Part shown: piece by piece, positions 36,477 through 45,157 of the stretch
How positions within the stretch are numbered: position 1 is the first letter of the stretch
Layout: each line of letters begins with the position of its first letter
Origin: Solitalea lacus
GTDB lineage: Bacteria > Bacteroidota > Bacteroidia > Sphingobacteriales > Sphingobacteriaceae
Direction of reading: 5' to 3'
NCBI RefSeq assembly: GCF_022014595.1
Contig: NZ_CP091740.1
Span: forward strand, 2,344,200-2,408,199
Length of the DNA stretch: 64,000 bases
Notes under the pieces: model-generated
What the model was told of the DNA's origin: nothing
The model's input: only the letters and a program-made list of their open reading frames with translations
The model's database searches: none
Position numbers and translations under genes: made by a program

Positions 36477-37199
36477 ATGGAAGTACCTTATTGGATGAGT
36501 CGCACCAACTTACTATTGGGCGAAGAAAAGATTGAGAAATTAGTTAACGCTCATGTGTTAGTTGTTGGTTTGGGTGGCGTTGGAGGAATTTGCGCAGAAA
36601 TGATTGCACGTTCAGGCGTTGGAAAAATGACAATTGTAGATGCCGATATAGTTGATCCGAGTAATCGTAACCGTCAGATTCCGGCTACTAAAAGTACCGA
36701 AGGTAAATTGAAAGCCGAGGTTTTAGCTGATCGTATTCGCGATATCAATCCTGAAATAGATTTAACAGTACTTTGTGAATATTTGCGTGATGAACGTATG
36801 TTTGAAGTACTTGATAGCGTCAATTTTGATTATGCAGTTGATTGTATAGATACACTTGCTCCTAAACTCTTTTTTATTAAAGGTTGCAAAGAGCGTAATA
36901 TTCCGTTAGTAAGCTCAATGGGAGCTGGTGGGAAAGTTGACCCAACCCGAGTTAGAGTAGTTGACTTGTTTGAAACCTATAATTGTACACTTTCAAAACA
37001 TGTTCGTAAACGCTTACGCCAGATGGGGGTAAAAGAAAACGTAAAAGTGGTTTGGTCTTCTGAGGATATTGATCCAAGTCGCGTGATACCAACCCAGGGA
37101 ACCAACAAAAGTTCAATAATTGGTACAATCTCTTATATGCCGGCCGTTTTTGGATGTACCGTAGCGTCAGTTGTAATCAGAGATCTGTACAATAAATAA
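36477..37199 (+). CDS. tcdA: tRNA threonylcarbamoyladenosine dehydratase
   Basis: A 240-residue ThiF/MoeB-like E1-fold enzyme. The nucleotide loop is GLGGVGGICAE near residue 32, followed by VDADIVDPSNRNRQ. It cyclises t6A37 in tRNAs to ct6A using ATP. The length and the RNRQIPAT block match TcdA rather than ThiF. It has no Cys-Cys zinc motif as in ThiF/MoeB. Part of the likely operon with the flavoprotein and TatD. Confidence 0.9.
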   Translation: MEVPYWMSRTNLLLGEEKIEKLVNAHVLVVGLGGVGGICAEMIARSGVGKMTIVDADIVDPSNRNRQIPATKSTEGKLKAEVLADRIRDINPEIDLTVLCEYLRDERMFEVLDSVNFDYAVDCIDTLAPKLFFIKGCKERNIPLVSSMGAGGKVDPTRVRVVDLFETYNCTLSKHVRKRLRQMGVKENVKVVWSSEDIDPSRVIPTQGTNKSSIIGTISYMPAVFGCTVASVVIRDLYNK

Positions 37200-37248
37200 A
37201 TATAACACATTCAATGTTTTATATTTATCAACAAAAGCAATAATTGAT

Positions 37249-37611
37249 ATGGCTACTGTAATTAAACAACCTTCTGTTATTGAGGCAGCTGGTAATAAAC
37301 CTAAAATTATAAAAGAATTTATTGGTAAGGTCAACTCCAATACTGATTCACTGAGTATTGCCAAAATGGAAAGTCCTTCTGGTTGGGTTGAGCCTGGTCA
37401 AACTCCAGATTTTGATGAATATACATTGGTTTTAAAAGGGATGCTTAGGATTTCCACCAAAAATGGAGTTTATGATGTAAATGCTGGTGAGGCCATCATT
37501 ACTCATAAAGGAGAATGGGTTCAATATAGTACTCCTGGTACAGAAGGAGCGGAATACATTGCCGTTTGCTTACCAGCATTTTCAATGAATACAGTCAACA
37601 GAGATAAATAA
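37249..37611 (+). CDS. Small cupin-domain protein
   Basis: A 120-residue single-domain cupin. The two cupin motifs are weak: GWVEPGQTPDFDEYTLVLKG and GEAIITHKGEWVQYS. The pattern resembles EutQ-like cupins. It may bind a metal or small acid; no reliable function. It has its own short leader (49 nt after tcdA), and a terminator-like hairpin follows. Confidence 0.8.
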   Translation: MATVIKQPSVIEAAGNKPKIIKEFIGKVNSNTDSLSIAKMESPSGWVEPGQTPDFDEYTLVLKGMLRISTKNGVYDVNAGEAIITHKGEWVQYSTPGTEGAEYIAVCLPAFSMNTVNRDK

Positions 37612-37663
37612 ATACTAATTAAATACAGTTTCTGTTTTTATTCTTTAGTTGTTGATTTTTTTT

Positions 37664-37720
37664 AACCGCAGATTAACTGATTAATCGGATGTAAAACCGC
37701 TTAATTAGATCTCTGCGGTT
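37664..37720 (+). terminator. Hairpin with T-run after the cupin gene
   Basis: Nine-base arms (AACCGCAGA at 37664 and complement at 37712-37720) with a 39-nt loop and a T-rich tail. The loop is long, so strength is uncertain. Confidence 0.55.
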
Positions 37721-37737
37721 TTCTTTTTTGATATTCT

Positions 37738-37745
37738 TATCTTCG
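37738..37745 (+). promoter_or_regulatory. Possible -7 box (TATCTTCG) for the S9 peptidase gene
   Basis: One mismatch to TAnnTTTG, 20 nt before the ATG at 37766. Confidence 0.3.
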
Positions 37746-37765
37746 CTCAAATCTTTTTAAATCTT

Positions 37766-39802
37766 ATGAAGAAATTTTTTGTAGCTGTGGCGTTATTGGC
37801 TTCCTCGCAAATGATGGCGCAGAACCGTTTGACTCCAGAACTTTTAATGAAACTTGGCCGTGTGTCGGAGCCACGAGTATCTCCCGATGGTAAATCAGTG
37901 ATTTATAATGTCAGAAATATGGATATTGCTGCTAATAAGGGTAATTCTGACATTTTCATTGTAGATATAAATGGTCAAAACGCACATCCTATTGCCAACG
38001 AGCCAGCTAATGAGGTGAGTGCTAAATGGCGTCCCGATGGAAAGAAAGTTGGTTACATTAAAGATGGACAGGTTTGGGAAATGAGCCCGGATGGATCAGG
38101 AAAAACACAAATTACCAGTGTGGAAACAGGAATATCAGGATTTGGATATTCTCCAAAAATGGGGTTCCTTTGGTTTACTTCCGATGTTAAACTTGATAAA
38201 AATCCTGCTGAACTTTATCCTGATTTGCCGAAGGTTGATGGCGCACGTATTATTGATGGTTTATTCTATCGTCATTGGACCGAGTGGCATGATTATGCAT
38301 ACAGCCATGTTTTTGTTGCCAATTACGCCGACGGGAAGGTTAGCAATATAAAAGATGTAATGGCCACTGAGCGATTTGATGCTCCTTTACAGCCTAATGG
38401 TGGTGAAGAACAATTTGCATTTAGTGCTGATGATAAAAAACTAGCTTATACTTGCCGAAAACTTAATGGCACTGCCGAGGCATTAAGTACAAATTCAGAT
38501 ATTTATATTTATGATTTAACCTCTGGTACTACTGATGATGTAAGTGCTTTTAATAAAGGTTATGACATCAATCCTCGTTTCTCGCCTGATGGAAAAAAAA
38601 TACTGTGGTTAAGTATGGAGCGTGATGGATATGAGGCCGATAAAAATCGCATTTTGGTTTACGATATTACCACTAAAAATTACACTGACGTAACTAAACA
38701 TTTTGACAATAGTGCTTCAAAGGCCGAGTGGGATATGGATAGCCAGCGTATTTATTTTATTGCCGGTATTGAAGCTACAGAACAAATCATGTTGTTCGAT
38801 CCTAAATTAAGATCGATGAGTCAGATTGTGCCACTAACAAATGTCGTTGCAGACATAACCGACTTCGACTTTACTTATGTGAATAAAAAGCCGGTGATGG
38901 TTACAGCCATGATGAACATTTCTTTACCTACCGAAGTGTTTACACTAGAACTTGGTAAAAAGCAATTAACACAAATTACCAATACTAATTCAACTGCTCT
39001 TTCTGCTATAAAATTGGGTAAAGTAGAAAAACGCATGGTAAAAACTACCGACGGAAAAGACATGCTGGTTTGGGTAATTTTACCTCCTGACTTTGATCCG
39101 AATAAGAAATATCCAGCATTATTATATTGCCAAGGTGGACCGCAGAGCACAGTAAGTCAGTTTTTCTCGTATCGTTGGAACTTTCAGCTTATGGCTGCAA
39201 ATGACTACATTATAGTTGCGCCAAACCGTCGTGGATTGCCATCTTTCGGTCAGGCTTGGAATGAGGAGATTTCCGGCGATTGGGGTGGTCAGTGTATGCG
39301 CGATTATTTAAGTGCAATTGATGATGTTGCCAAAGAATCATATATCGATAAAAACCGGTTGGGTGCGGTCGGTGCTAGTTTTGGCGGTTATTCAGTATAC
39401 TGGTTGGCTGGTCATCACCAAAAGAGGTTTAAAGCATTTATTGCGCATTGCGGAGTGTTTAACCTTGAATCTATGTATGGAACTACAGAAGAAACCTGGT
39501 TCCCTAACTTTGATTTAGGCGGTGCATATTGGAAGAATCCTCAGCCTAAAGCGTATTCACAGTTCTCACCGCATAAATTTGTACAAAATTGGGATACACC
39601 AATTTTAGTAATCCATAATGAAAAGGATTTACGGGTCCCTTTGGGACAAGGAATGGAGGCCTTCTCAGCAGCTCAGCTACAAAATATTCCAAGTAGATTT
39701 TTGTATTTTCCTGATGAAGGACACTGGATTACCAAACCACAAAACAGCATACTGTGGAATAGGATATTTTTTGATTGGCTTGATAAATATTTGAAGAAAT
39801 AG
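37766..39802 (+). CDS. S9-family prolyl oligopeptidase / dipeptidyl aminopeptidase
   Basis: A 678-residue exported peptidase (signal ends near QMMAQN). An N-terminal beta-propeller of about 400 residues has WD/TolB-like SPDGK repeats. The C-terminal alpha/beta hydrolase has catalytic Ser in GASFGGYS, Asp in HNEKDLRVP and His in DEGHWI. It degrades proline-containing or short peptides in the periplasm. Together with the M13 peptidase that follows after an own terminator, this gives peptide use capacity, but they look like separate units. Confidence 0.93.
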   Translation: MKKFFVAVALLASSQMMAQNRLTPELLMKLGRVSEPRVSPDGKSVIYNVRNMDIAANKGNSDIFIVDINGQNAHPIANEPANEVSAKWRPDGKKVGYIKDGQVWEMSPDGSGKTQITSVETGISGFGYSPKMGFLWFTSDVKLDKNPAELYPDLPKVDGARIIDGLFYRHWTEWHDYAYSHVFVANYADGKVSNIKDVMATERFDAPLQPNGGEEQFAFSADDKKLAYTCRKLNGTAEALSTNSDIYIYDLTSGTTDDVSAFNKGYDINPRFSPDGKKILWLSMERDGYEADKNRILVYDITTKNYTDVTKHFDNSASKAEWDMDSQRIYFIAGIEATEQIMLFDPKLRSMSQIVPLTNVVADITDFDFTYVNKKPVMVTAMMNISLPTEVFTLELGKKQLTQITNTNSTALSAIKLGKVEKRMVKTTDGKDMLVWVILPPDFDPNKKYPALLYCQGGPQSTVSQFFSYRWNFQLMAANDYIIVAPNRRGLPSFGQAWNEEISGDWGGQCMRDYLSAIDDVAKESYIDKNRLGAVGASFGGYSVYWLAGHHQKRFKAFIAHCGVFNLESMYGTTEETWFPNFDLGGAYWKNPQPKAYSQFSPHKFVQNWDTPILVIHNEKDLRVPLGQGMEAFSAAQLQNIPSRFLYFPDEGHWITKPQNSILWNRIFFDWLDKYLKK

Positions 39803-39820
39803 ACTGTAAGATTATAGAAT

Positions 39821-39851
39821 AAAAGCTCCAGGCATATCGTCCGGAGCTTTT
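39821..39851 (+). terminator. Terminator after the S9 peptidase gene
   Basis: Nine-base arms (AAAAGCTCC and complement), 13-nt loop, T-run after the right arm. Confidence 0.8.
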
Positions 39852-39976
39852 TGCTTCACAATGGGCTATAACAAATAAATACATAACAATTAGGTCCTTA
39901 AAATTGGTTGATTGTATTTGAACTTAGAATTATAATATTGATATATTAGTTAAATTTTTTGTACTAAATAGTTTTT

Positions 39977-42001
39977 ATGAAGAGACCTCTACTTGGCTTG
40001 TTAACACTGGCTTTTGCAACCAGTGGTGCATTTGCACAATCTCCTTCCTTTAAGTTTATTGATAAGTCCAACATGGACACACTCGTTCGACCAGGTGATA
40101 ATTTTTATCAATACGCAAATGGAGGATGGCTGAAGAATAATCCAATTCCTTCAACAGAAACTCGTTGGGGAAGCTTTAATCAGCTTATAAAAAAAACGAA
40201 TGATAACCTGAAAACGTTGCTTGCTGAAGCTGCAGTAAAGAACGCAAGTTATGGTAGTAATAGTCAGCTTGGCGGTGATTTCTATGCAAGTGGGATGGAT
40301 TCAGTGGAAATTGAAAATGCAGGCATTACACCAATTGCCAAACAACTGGAAGCTATTGCCGGTATTAGCAATGCAAAAGAGCTATTGACCGTAATATCCG
40401 ATATGCATAAAATGGGTTATTCACCGGTATATACTTTTTTTATCTATCAAGATGATAAAAACAGTTCACAGGTAATATCTCAATTATCTCAGGGTGGCTT
40501 GGGTTTGCCTGACAAAGATTACTATTTTAATGCAGATGATAGAAGCAAAACCATTCGTTCAGAATATCTTAAACATTTAGTGAATATGTTTAAGATTTTG
40601 GGTGACGATAATAAAACTGCCTCTAAAAATGCCGAAGCGATAATGAAGATTGAAACTACATTAGCTGGAGCATCGATGACCCGTGTTGAACAACGTGACC
40701 CCAATAAAATCTATCATAAAATGAGTCTTAAAGATCTTCAGGCTTTAACTCCAATGTCTAATTGGAAGGAGATACTGAATGATTATACGGGGAAGGAGAT
40801 TTCAGAAGTGCTGGTTCGTCAACCTAATTTCTTTAAAGAATTTGACACTCAGCTTATAGCTACATCTTTAAACGATTGGAAAGCCTATTTAAGATGGAAT
40901 GTCATTCATTCTGCAGCTCCTTATTTACACACTAAAGCAGTAAATGAAAACTTTAATTTTTATGGGAAAGTTTTGACTGGTCAGAAAGTAATGAAACCAA
41001 GGGAAGATAGGGTAGCTATAGTGGTTGACGGTTCAATAGGTGAGGTATTAGGTCGTTTATATGTTTCAAAATATTTTAAACCACAAGCCAAAGAGCGGAT
41101 GCTTGCCTTAATAAATAACCTTGCATCAACTTATGAAGATCGAATTAAACGATTGGATTGGATGGGTGAGCAAACAAAGCAAAAGGCGTTGGTAAAACTG
41201 AATGCTTTTATTCGCAAAATTGGTTATCCTGATAACTGGAAAGATTATTCACAGGTTCATATAAGTCGTACTGCTTTTTATGCTAACGTGGTTGAATGTA
41301 ATAAGTATGATTTTAAAACGATGGTTGAAAAGCTGGGCAAACCGGTAGATAAGAATGAGTGGATGATGTCTCCGCCAACAATTAATGCATATTATAATCC
41401 TACAGTTAATGAAATTGTGTTTCCTGCTGGAATTTTACAGTTTCCTTTCTTTGATTTCGGAGCAGATGATGCGGTAAACTATGGAGGAATAGGTGCTGTA
41501 ATTGGTCATGAAATGACACATGGGTTTGATGATGAAGGCCGTCAATATGATGCTGAAGGTAATTTAAAAGATTGGTGGACTCAGGAGGATGCTGATAAAT
41601 TTAAGGAACGAGCAAACAGGGTAGTTGAACAGTACAATGGCTATACAGTTTTGAATGGAATGAATGTTAACGGGCAACTTACTTTAGGTGAAAACCTTGC
41701 CGATCTGGGAGGCTTAAATATAGCCTATGAAGCTTTTAAAAAGACTCCTCAAGGAAAAAGTACTGAATTAATTGACGGATTTACGGCTGATCAACGATTC
41801 TTCTTATCGTGGGCTCAAATATGGCGTTCAAATATTAGAGATGAAGCCCTCGCTCAACGTATAGTGACGGATCCTCATTCTCCGGGTATATATAGGTGCA
41901 ATGGACCTTTAATAAACATGAAAGAGTTTTTTACTGCTTTTGGAATTAAAGAAGGTGATTCTATGTGGAAGGCCGAAGCAGAAAGAATCAAAATATGGTG
42001 A
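39977..42001 (+). CDS. M13-family zinc metallopeptidase (neprilysin/PepO-like)
   Basis: A 674-residue exported protein (signal cut near FAQS). The zinc motif is HEMTH within VIGHEMTHGFDDEG near residue 512, and the third ligand is in ENLADLGG. NAYYNP lies upstream as the substrate-binding segment. The C-terminus ends in IW. M13 enzymes cut short peptides and are periplasmic or surface. Length is typical for the bacterial family. Confidence 0.95.
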   Translation: MKRPLLGLLTLAFATSGAFAQSPSFKFIDKSNMDTLVRPGDNFYQYANGGWLKNNPIPSTETRWGSFNQLIKKTNDNLKTLLAEAAVKNASYGSNSQLGGDFYASGMDSVEIENAGITPIAKQLEAIAGISNAKELLTVISDMHKMGYSPVYTFFIYQDDKNSSQVISQLSQGGLGLPDKDYYFNADDRSKTIRSEYLKHLVNMFKILGDDNKTASKNAEAIMKIETTLAGASMTRVEQRDPNKIYHKMSLKDLQALTPMSNWKEILNDYTGKEISEVLVRQPNFFKEFDTQLIATSLNDWKAYLRWNVIHSAAPYLHTKAVNENFNFYGKVLTGQKVMKPREDRVAIVVDGSIGEVLGRLYVSKYFKPQAKERMLALINNLASTYEDRIKRLDWMGEQTKQKALVKLNAFIRKIGYPDNWKDYSQVHISRTAFYANVVECNKYDFKTMVEKLGKPVDKNEWMMSPPTINAYYNPTVNEIVFPAGILQFPFFDFGADDAVNYGGIGAVIGHEMTHGFDDEGRQYDAEGNLKDWWTQEDADKFKERANRVVEQYNGYTVLNGMNVNGQLTLGENLADLGGLNIAYEAFKKTPQGKSTELIDGFTADQRFFLSWAQIWRSNIRDEALAQRIVTDPHSPGIYRCNGPLINMKEFFTAFGIKEGDSMWKAEAERIKIW

Positions 42002-42106
42002 TTTTAATAATGAAGAGGGATGGGTAACCATCCTTTCTTTTTATAAAATTTAATTGAGTTTGTTTATAATTAATTACCTTACAGCTTAATATTTACACTT
42101 TTTATT

Positions 42107-42598
42107 ATGAAAACACAATTGCTTTTATTAGGATTTAGCTCTATTTTATTAATTTCATGTGGTAGTAATAAGTCAAAAACAGCAACAGATGCTGATTCAA
42201 CAATGCATGATCACATGCATCATGAGTCAACAGAGGCAAAAGTGGATACAACTGTAATCAAAGCAGGTCAGGAAGTTTATTTTGTTAATTTAACTGATGG
42301 TCAAAAGGTAAATAATCCGATTAAAGTTGAAATGGGAGTGAAAGGGATGACTGTTGAGCCAATTGGTGCTGTTAACGCCGACAAGGGACACCATCATCTT
42401 ATAATTGATGGTTCATATACTCCCGCTGGCACCACTGTTTCTGCTGATTCAACTCATATTCATTTTGGTAAAGGCCAAACGGAAACTGAGCTTACTTTAA
42501 GCCCAGGTAAACATACACTTACATTGCAGTTTGCAAATGGAATGCATGCATCTTATGGCCAAAGAATGAGTAAGACCATTACTGTTGAAGTCAAATAG
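42107..42598 (+). CDS. DUF4399-type lipoprotein with histidine-rich N-terminal stretch
   Basis: A 163-residue lipoprotein (lipobox LLISCGSN, Cys18). After a short linker comes a His-rich segment (MHDHMHHES) at about 32-42. The DUF4399-like domain follows: DGQKVNNPIKVEMGVKGM, then KGHHHLIIDG and HIHFGKGQTE. Relatives bind metals or are of unknown role in the periplasm. A long bidirectional terminator follows. The clustered His suggest metal binding (inferred). Confidence 0.85.
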   Translation: MKTQLLLLGFSSILLISCGSNKSKTATDADSTMHDHMHHESTEAKVDTTVIKAGQEVYFVNLTDGQKVNNPIKVEMGVKGMTVEPIGAVNADKGHHHLIIDGSYTPAGTTVSADSTHIHFGKGQTETELTLSPGKHTLTLQFANGMHASYGQRMSKTITVEVK

Positions 42599-42619
42599 GT
42601 TTATATTTATTATTATTCT

Positions 42620-42662
42620 TTAAAATATACAAGGCCGTTTACAACGGCCTTGTATATTTTAA
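42620..42662. terminator. Strong bidirectional terminator (20-bp stem)
   Basis: A perfect 20-base stem with a 3-nt loop (TAC). The core is CAAGGCCGTT/AACGGCCTTG, with A/T-rich outer pairs. It lies between convergent genes. Confidence 0.9.
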
Positions 42663-43715
42663 TTAAGCTTCTTCTTTAAAGAACAACTTATAGTAATTTA
42701 ATCCGCTAACTTCATCAAAACCTTTTTCAATCATATCTGCACGCCCATGAATGTATACGTGAAAATTTTTATCAAGCTTTAAAATACTTTTGAAAACTTT
42801 AGCCTGCTTTTTAAAAGCTTGGTTCGAAATATCAAATGAATCAGGTAGTGTCATTTCATAATTCGTTTCAAACTGTTGCTTATATTCTTTAAATGACTCT
42901 ATTACAGCTGGTTGTGTGATGATTTCTTCCGTAAACTCATCAAAATCAAATGTCTCCTTCTCCTTAAAATAATTCGCCGATTTATTCAATAATTCAATTT
43001 GATCAGCTCGGCTAACTTCAAAATTTTCTGTTAACTTTTTATTAATGAAAGAAGTGCAGAGATCCACATAGTTTTCAGTTTGCAAGTATGAATCTTCACG
43101 TCGCTTTACCTTGAGGAAATCGTCTTTCCAATAAACAGCCTCATTTTGCTTACTTAATGTATCAATAATACTTACCCGATAACCATGTTCTTTATCGATA
43201 TTAAAGATCAAACAGCCCTTATCAAGTTTACTAATATTAATACCGTCTTCATAGTTGACTTCATAGTTCTCATCATTCAAGTAAACTTTTAAGTAAGTTT
43301 CCTTTGTTTCAGACTTAAAAATACCGATCGCTTCCACTTCTTCACCATCAATTAAGCATTTATTGAAGTAAGCTATATATAATTCACCACCTTTAATCTT
43401 GGGGTGAGTGGAGTTATCGTAAAGATGCTTGGCAATATGAAAAGATTGTTCTTGAAAAGTGCTTTGATCTTCAAAAATGCGAGAGATATAAACATAAATA
43501 TCGTTGAGGGCTAGTTCAACGGCATGATATAAGTGATAATATTCGGCATTATTTGTAAATGGTTGAATAAAATAACTGATTAAAAGTCTGCTTATATCTT
43601 CATTACTTAAATCAATTGGTGCTTTTGAAAATACTAAAGGCTCATCTTTGCTAGGATTTCCAACTTTATGGATGGTAAGGTATTGCAGGTCATTTACGTC
43701 GGCAACGTGTATCAT
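42663..43715 (-). CDS. NdpA/YejK-like nucleoid-associated protein
   Basis: A 350-residue protein of the NdpA (PF04245-like) family. Recognisable segments are NAEYYHLYHAVELALNDIYVYIS, YIAYFNKCLIDGEEVEAIGIFKS and IDKEHGYRVSI. Family members bind double-stranded DNA on the nucleoid. It has its own -7 box at 43740-43747. It runs convergent with the DUF4399 gene. Confidence 0.85.
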   Translation of the reverse strand: MIHVADVNDLQYLTIHKVGNPSKDEPLVFSKAPIDLSNEDISRLLISYFIQPFTNNAEYYHLYHAVELALNDIYVYISRIFEDQSTFQEQSFHIAKHLYDNSTHPKIKGGELYIAYFNKCLIDGEEVEAIGIFKSETKETYLKVYLNDENYEVNYEDGINISKLDKGCLIFNIDKEHGYRVSIIDTLSKQNEAVYWKDDFLKVKRREDSYLQTENYVDLCTSFINKKLTENFEVSRADQIELLNKSANYFKEKETFDFDEFTEEIITQPAVIESFKEYKQQFETNYEMTLPDSFDISNQAFKKQAKVFKSILKLDKNFHVYIHGRADMIEKGFDEVSGLNYYKLFFKEEA

Positions 43716-43739
43716 TAATAATTACAGTTTTAAGATCTG

Positions 43740-43747
43740 CAAAGTTA
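43740..43747 (-). promoter_or_regulatory. -7 box (TAACTTTG, minus strand) for the NdpA-like gene
   Basis: Exact TAnnTTTG on the minus strand, 24 nt from the ATG at 43715. Confidence 0.45.
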
Positions 43748-43774
43748 GAATTGTATCTTTCAAAATTACATCTC

Positions 43775-44230
43775 CTAAGGGTTTCTTGAAAAAACAATGA
43801 AATCAGTTATTGGCAATGGTTCCACTACTCCTTTTAACGAATCAATAATTTGTCCTCGGTGATAGCTGCTATGATTAATTAAGTGGGTAAGAATATCTAT
43901 CATAGGCGTGTTAAATTCTTCACCTTTTGAGTTTTTATATTGAAAAGAAACATCCAAGTCATTTTCTCCGATTGTTAAAAAGAAGTGACTCCAATCGTTA
44001 TTGTTTTGGTTATATAGTTTTTCGCATTGCTGCAAACTAAATAGCTCCCAAAACTTATTTGTGGTTTCTTTTTTAATAATTCTGTTTAACCACTCACGTT
44101 GGGCAATAAGCAAATGACCGAAGAGAAGCAATGTGCGTTCAGGAGGATTTTTACATGTTTTTAACGTTGAGATGATTCTTCCGTTTGCCCATTTTTCATA
44201 TTCATATAACCTGTGGAAATAGGATTTCAT
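43775..44230 (-). CDS. DinB-family protein
   Basis: A 151-residue four-helix bundle of the DinB type. The metal-site histidines are probably LLFGHLLIAQREWL and HLINHSSYHRGQI. Members are thiol-transferases or damage-inducible proteins; this one has no partner gene that would decide. Starts 60 nt before the left end of the IS21 element. Confidence 0.85.
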   Translation of the reverse strand: MKSYFHRLYEYEKWANGRIISTLKTCKNPPERTLLLFGHLLIAQREWLNRIIKKETTNKFWELFSLQQCEKLYNQNNNDWSHFFLTIGENDLDVSFQYKNSKGEEFNTPMIDILTHLINHSSYHRGQIIDSLKGVVEPLPITDFIVFSRNP

Positions 44231-44285
44231 ATAGATATTAAAAGATTATTAGCTTAAATATAATCATCAGAAAGATAAAAATAAA

Positions 44286-44290
44286 CTAAT
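44286..44290 (+). repeat. Left copy of 5-bp target duplication (CTAAT) of the IS21-family element
   Basis: The same five bases occur at 46905-46909 directly after the element. Confidence 0.85.
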
Positions 44291-44297
44291 TGTCAAT

Positions 44298-44375
44298 GGA
44301 AAGTAGCAATGTACCAATAGTGGAAAATAAGGATGTACCACTGTTTTTAACAGATCGGAAAACAAGGATGTACGA
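44298..44375. repeat. Left-end repeat cluster of IS21
   Basis: Three copies at 44298-44316, 44322-44340 and 44357-44375. The third is enclosed by CAGATC and GATCTG. Confidence 0.85.
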
Positions 44376-44395
44376 TCTGCACCAAATATAAGAGG

Positions 44396-45151
44396 CTATT
44401 CTGAAGTTTCAAAGATTGATTTTCTGTTCTGCATGCGGTAGCTCTGGCCTCCGAGCTGGATGATCTCACAACGGTAAAGTAAGCGGTCCAAGAGTGCTGT
44501 AGTGATCACTTCATCACCCAATACTTCCACCCATTGTTTAGGCGATTTATTGGTGGTAATCACAAAAGATGTCTTTTCATGCAGAGCATTTATGAAGTGG
44601 AAGAAAGCGTTCGCTTCGACTTTGGTTTCGGAAATGATCATGATGTCATCAATCACAATGAGCTGCGCTTTTGATAACCGCCTGTACTCTGCTTTAGCCA
44701 GGGTGGAGATGTCTTTATTCCTTAACATGGTCATGAGCTGTTCCATCGTTCTGAAATAAGCCCGGTACCCATTTTTAAGGGCATGATGACATAATCCGGC
44801 CGAGAGAAAAGTTTTCCCGGTTCCACTTGGCCCCATTAGGATGATGTTATAGTTTTGATCCAGCCAGCTCAGTTCTTTGAGCTGCTCCAGGCGCACTTTA
44901 GGTAAGCTTTCAGCTGACGTACTGTCATAAAGTTCGAGTTGATGGCGGGAAGGCAATTTCGCTGCTTTTTCCCTTCGTTCCATATCGCGCAGCTTTCTGT
45001 TATCTAGTTCCAACTCAAGCAGCTTCCTGGCAAATTCCAGGTAGCTGATTCCCTCGACAGCGGCACGGTCTGCCAGCTGTTCTACGCCCGGAGTTACTGC
45101 GCCCAGGCGCAGTAACTGACATTGTTTTTTAATGGTTTCTATCGTATTCAT
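44396..45151 (-). CDS. istB: IS21-family helper ATPase IstB
   Basis: A 251-residue AAA+ ATPase related to DnaC. Walker A is GPSGTGKTFLS near residue 107, and Walker B is LIVIDDIMI. The sensor region TTNKSPKQW follows. IstB stimulates transposition by IstA and steers target choice. It starts 6 nt after istA ends, the normal istAB order. Intact length. Confidence 0.95.
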   Translation of the reverse strand: MNTIETIKKQCQLLRLGAVTPGVEQLADRAAVEGISYLEFARKLLELELDNRKLRDMERREKAAKLPSRHQLELYDSTSAESLPKVRLEQLKELSWLDQNYNIILMGPSGTGKTFLSAGLCHHALKNGYRAYFRTMEQLMTMLRNKDISTLAKAEYRRLSKAQLIVIDDIMIISETKVEANAFFHFINALHEKTSFVITTNKSPKQWVEVLGDEVITTALLDRLLYRCEIIQLGGQSYRMQNRKSIFETSE

Positions 45152-45157
45152 TGCTTA

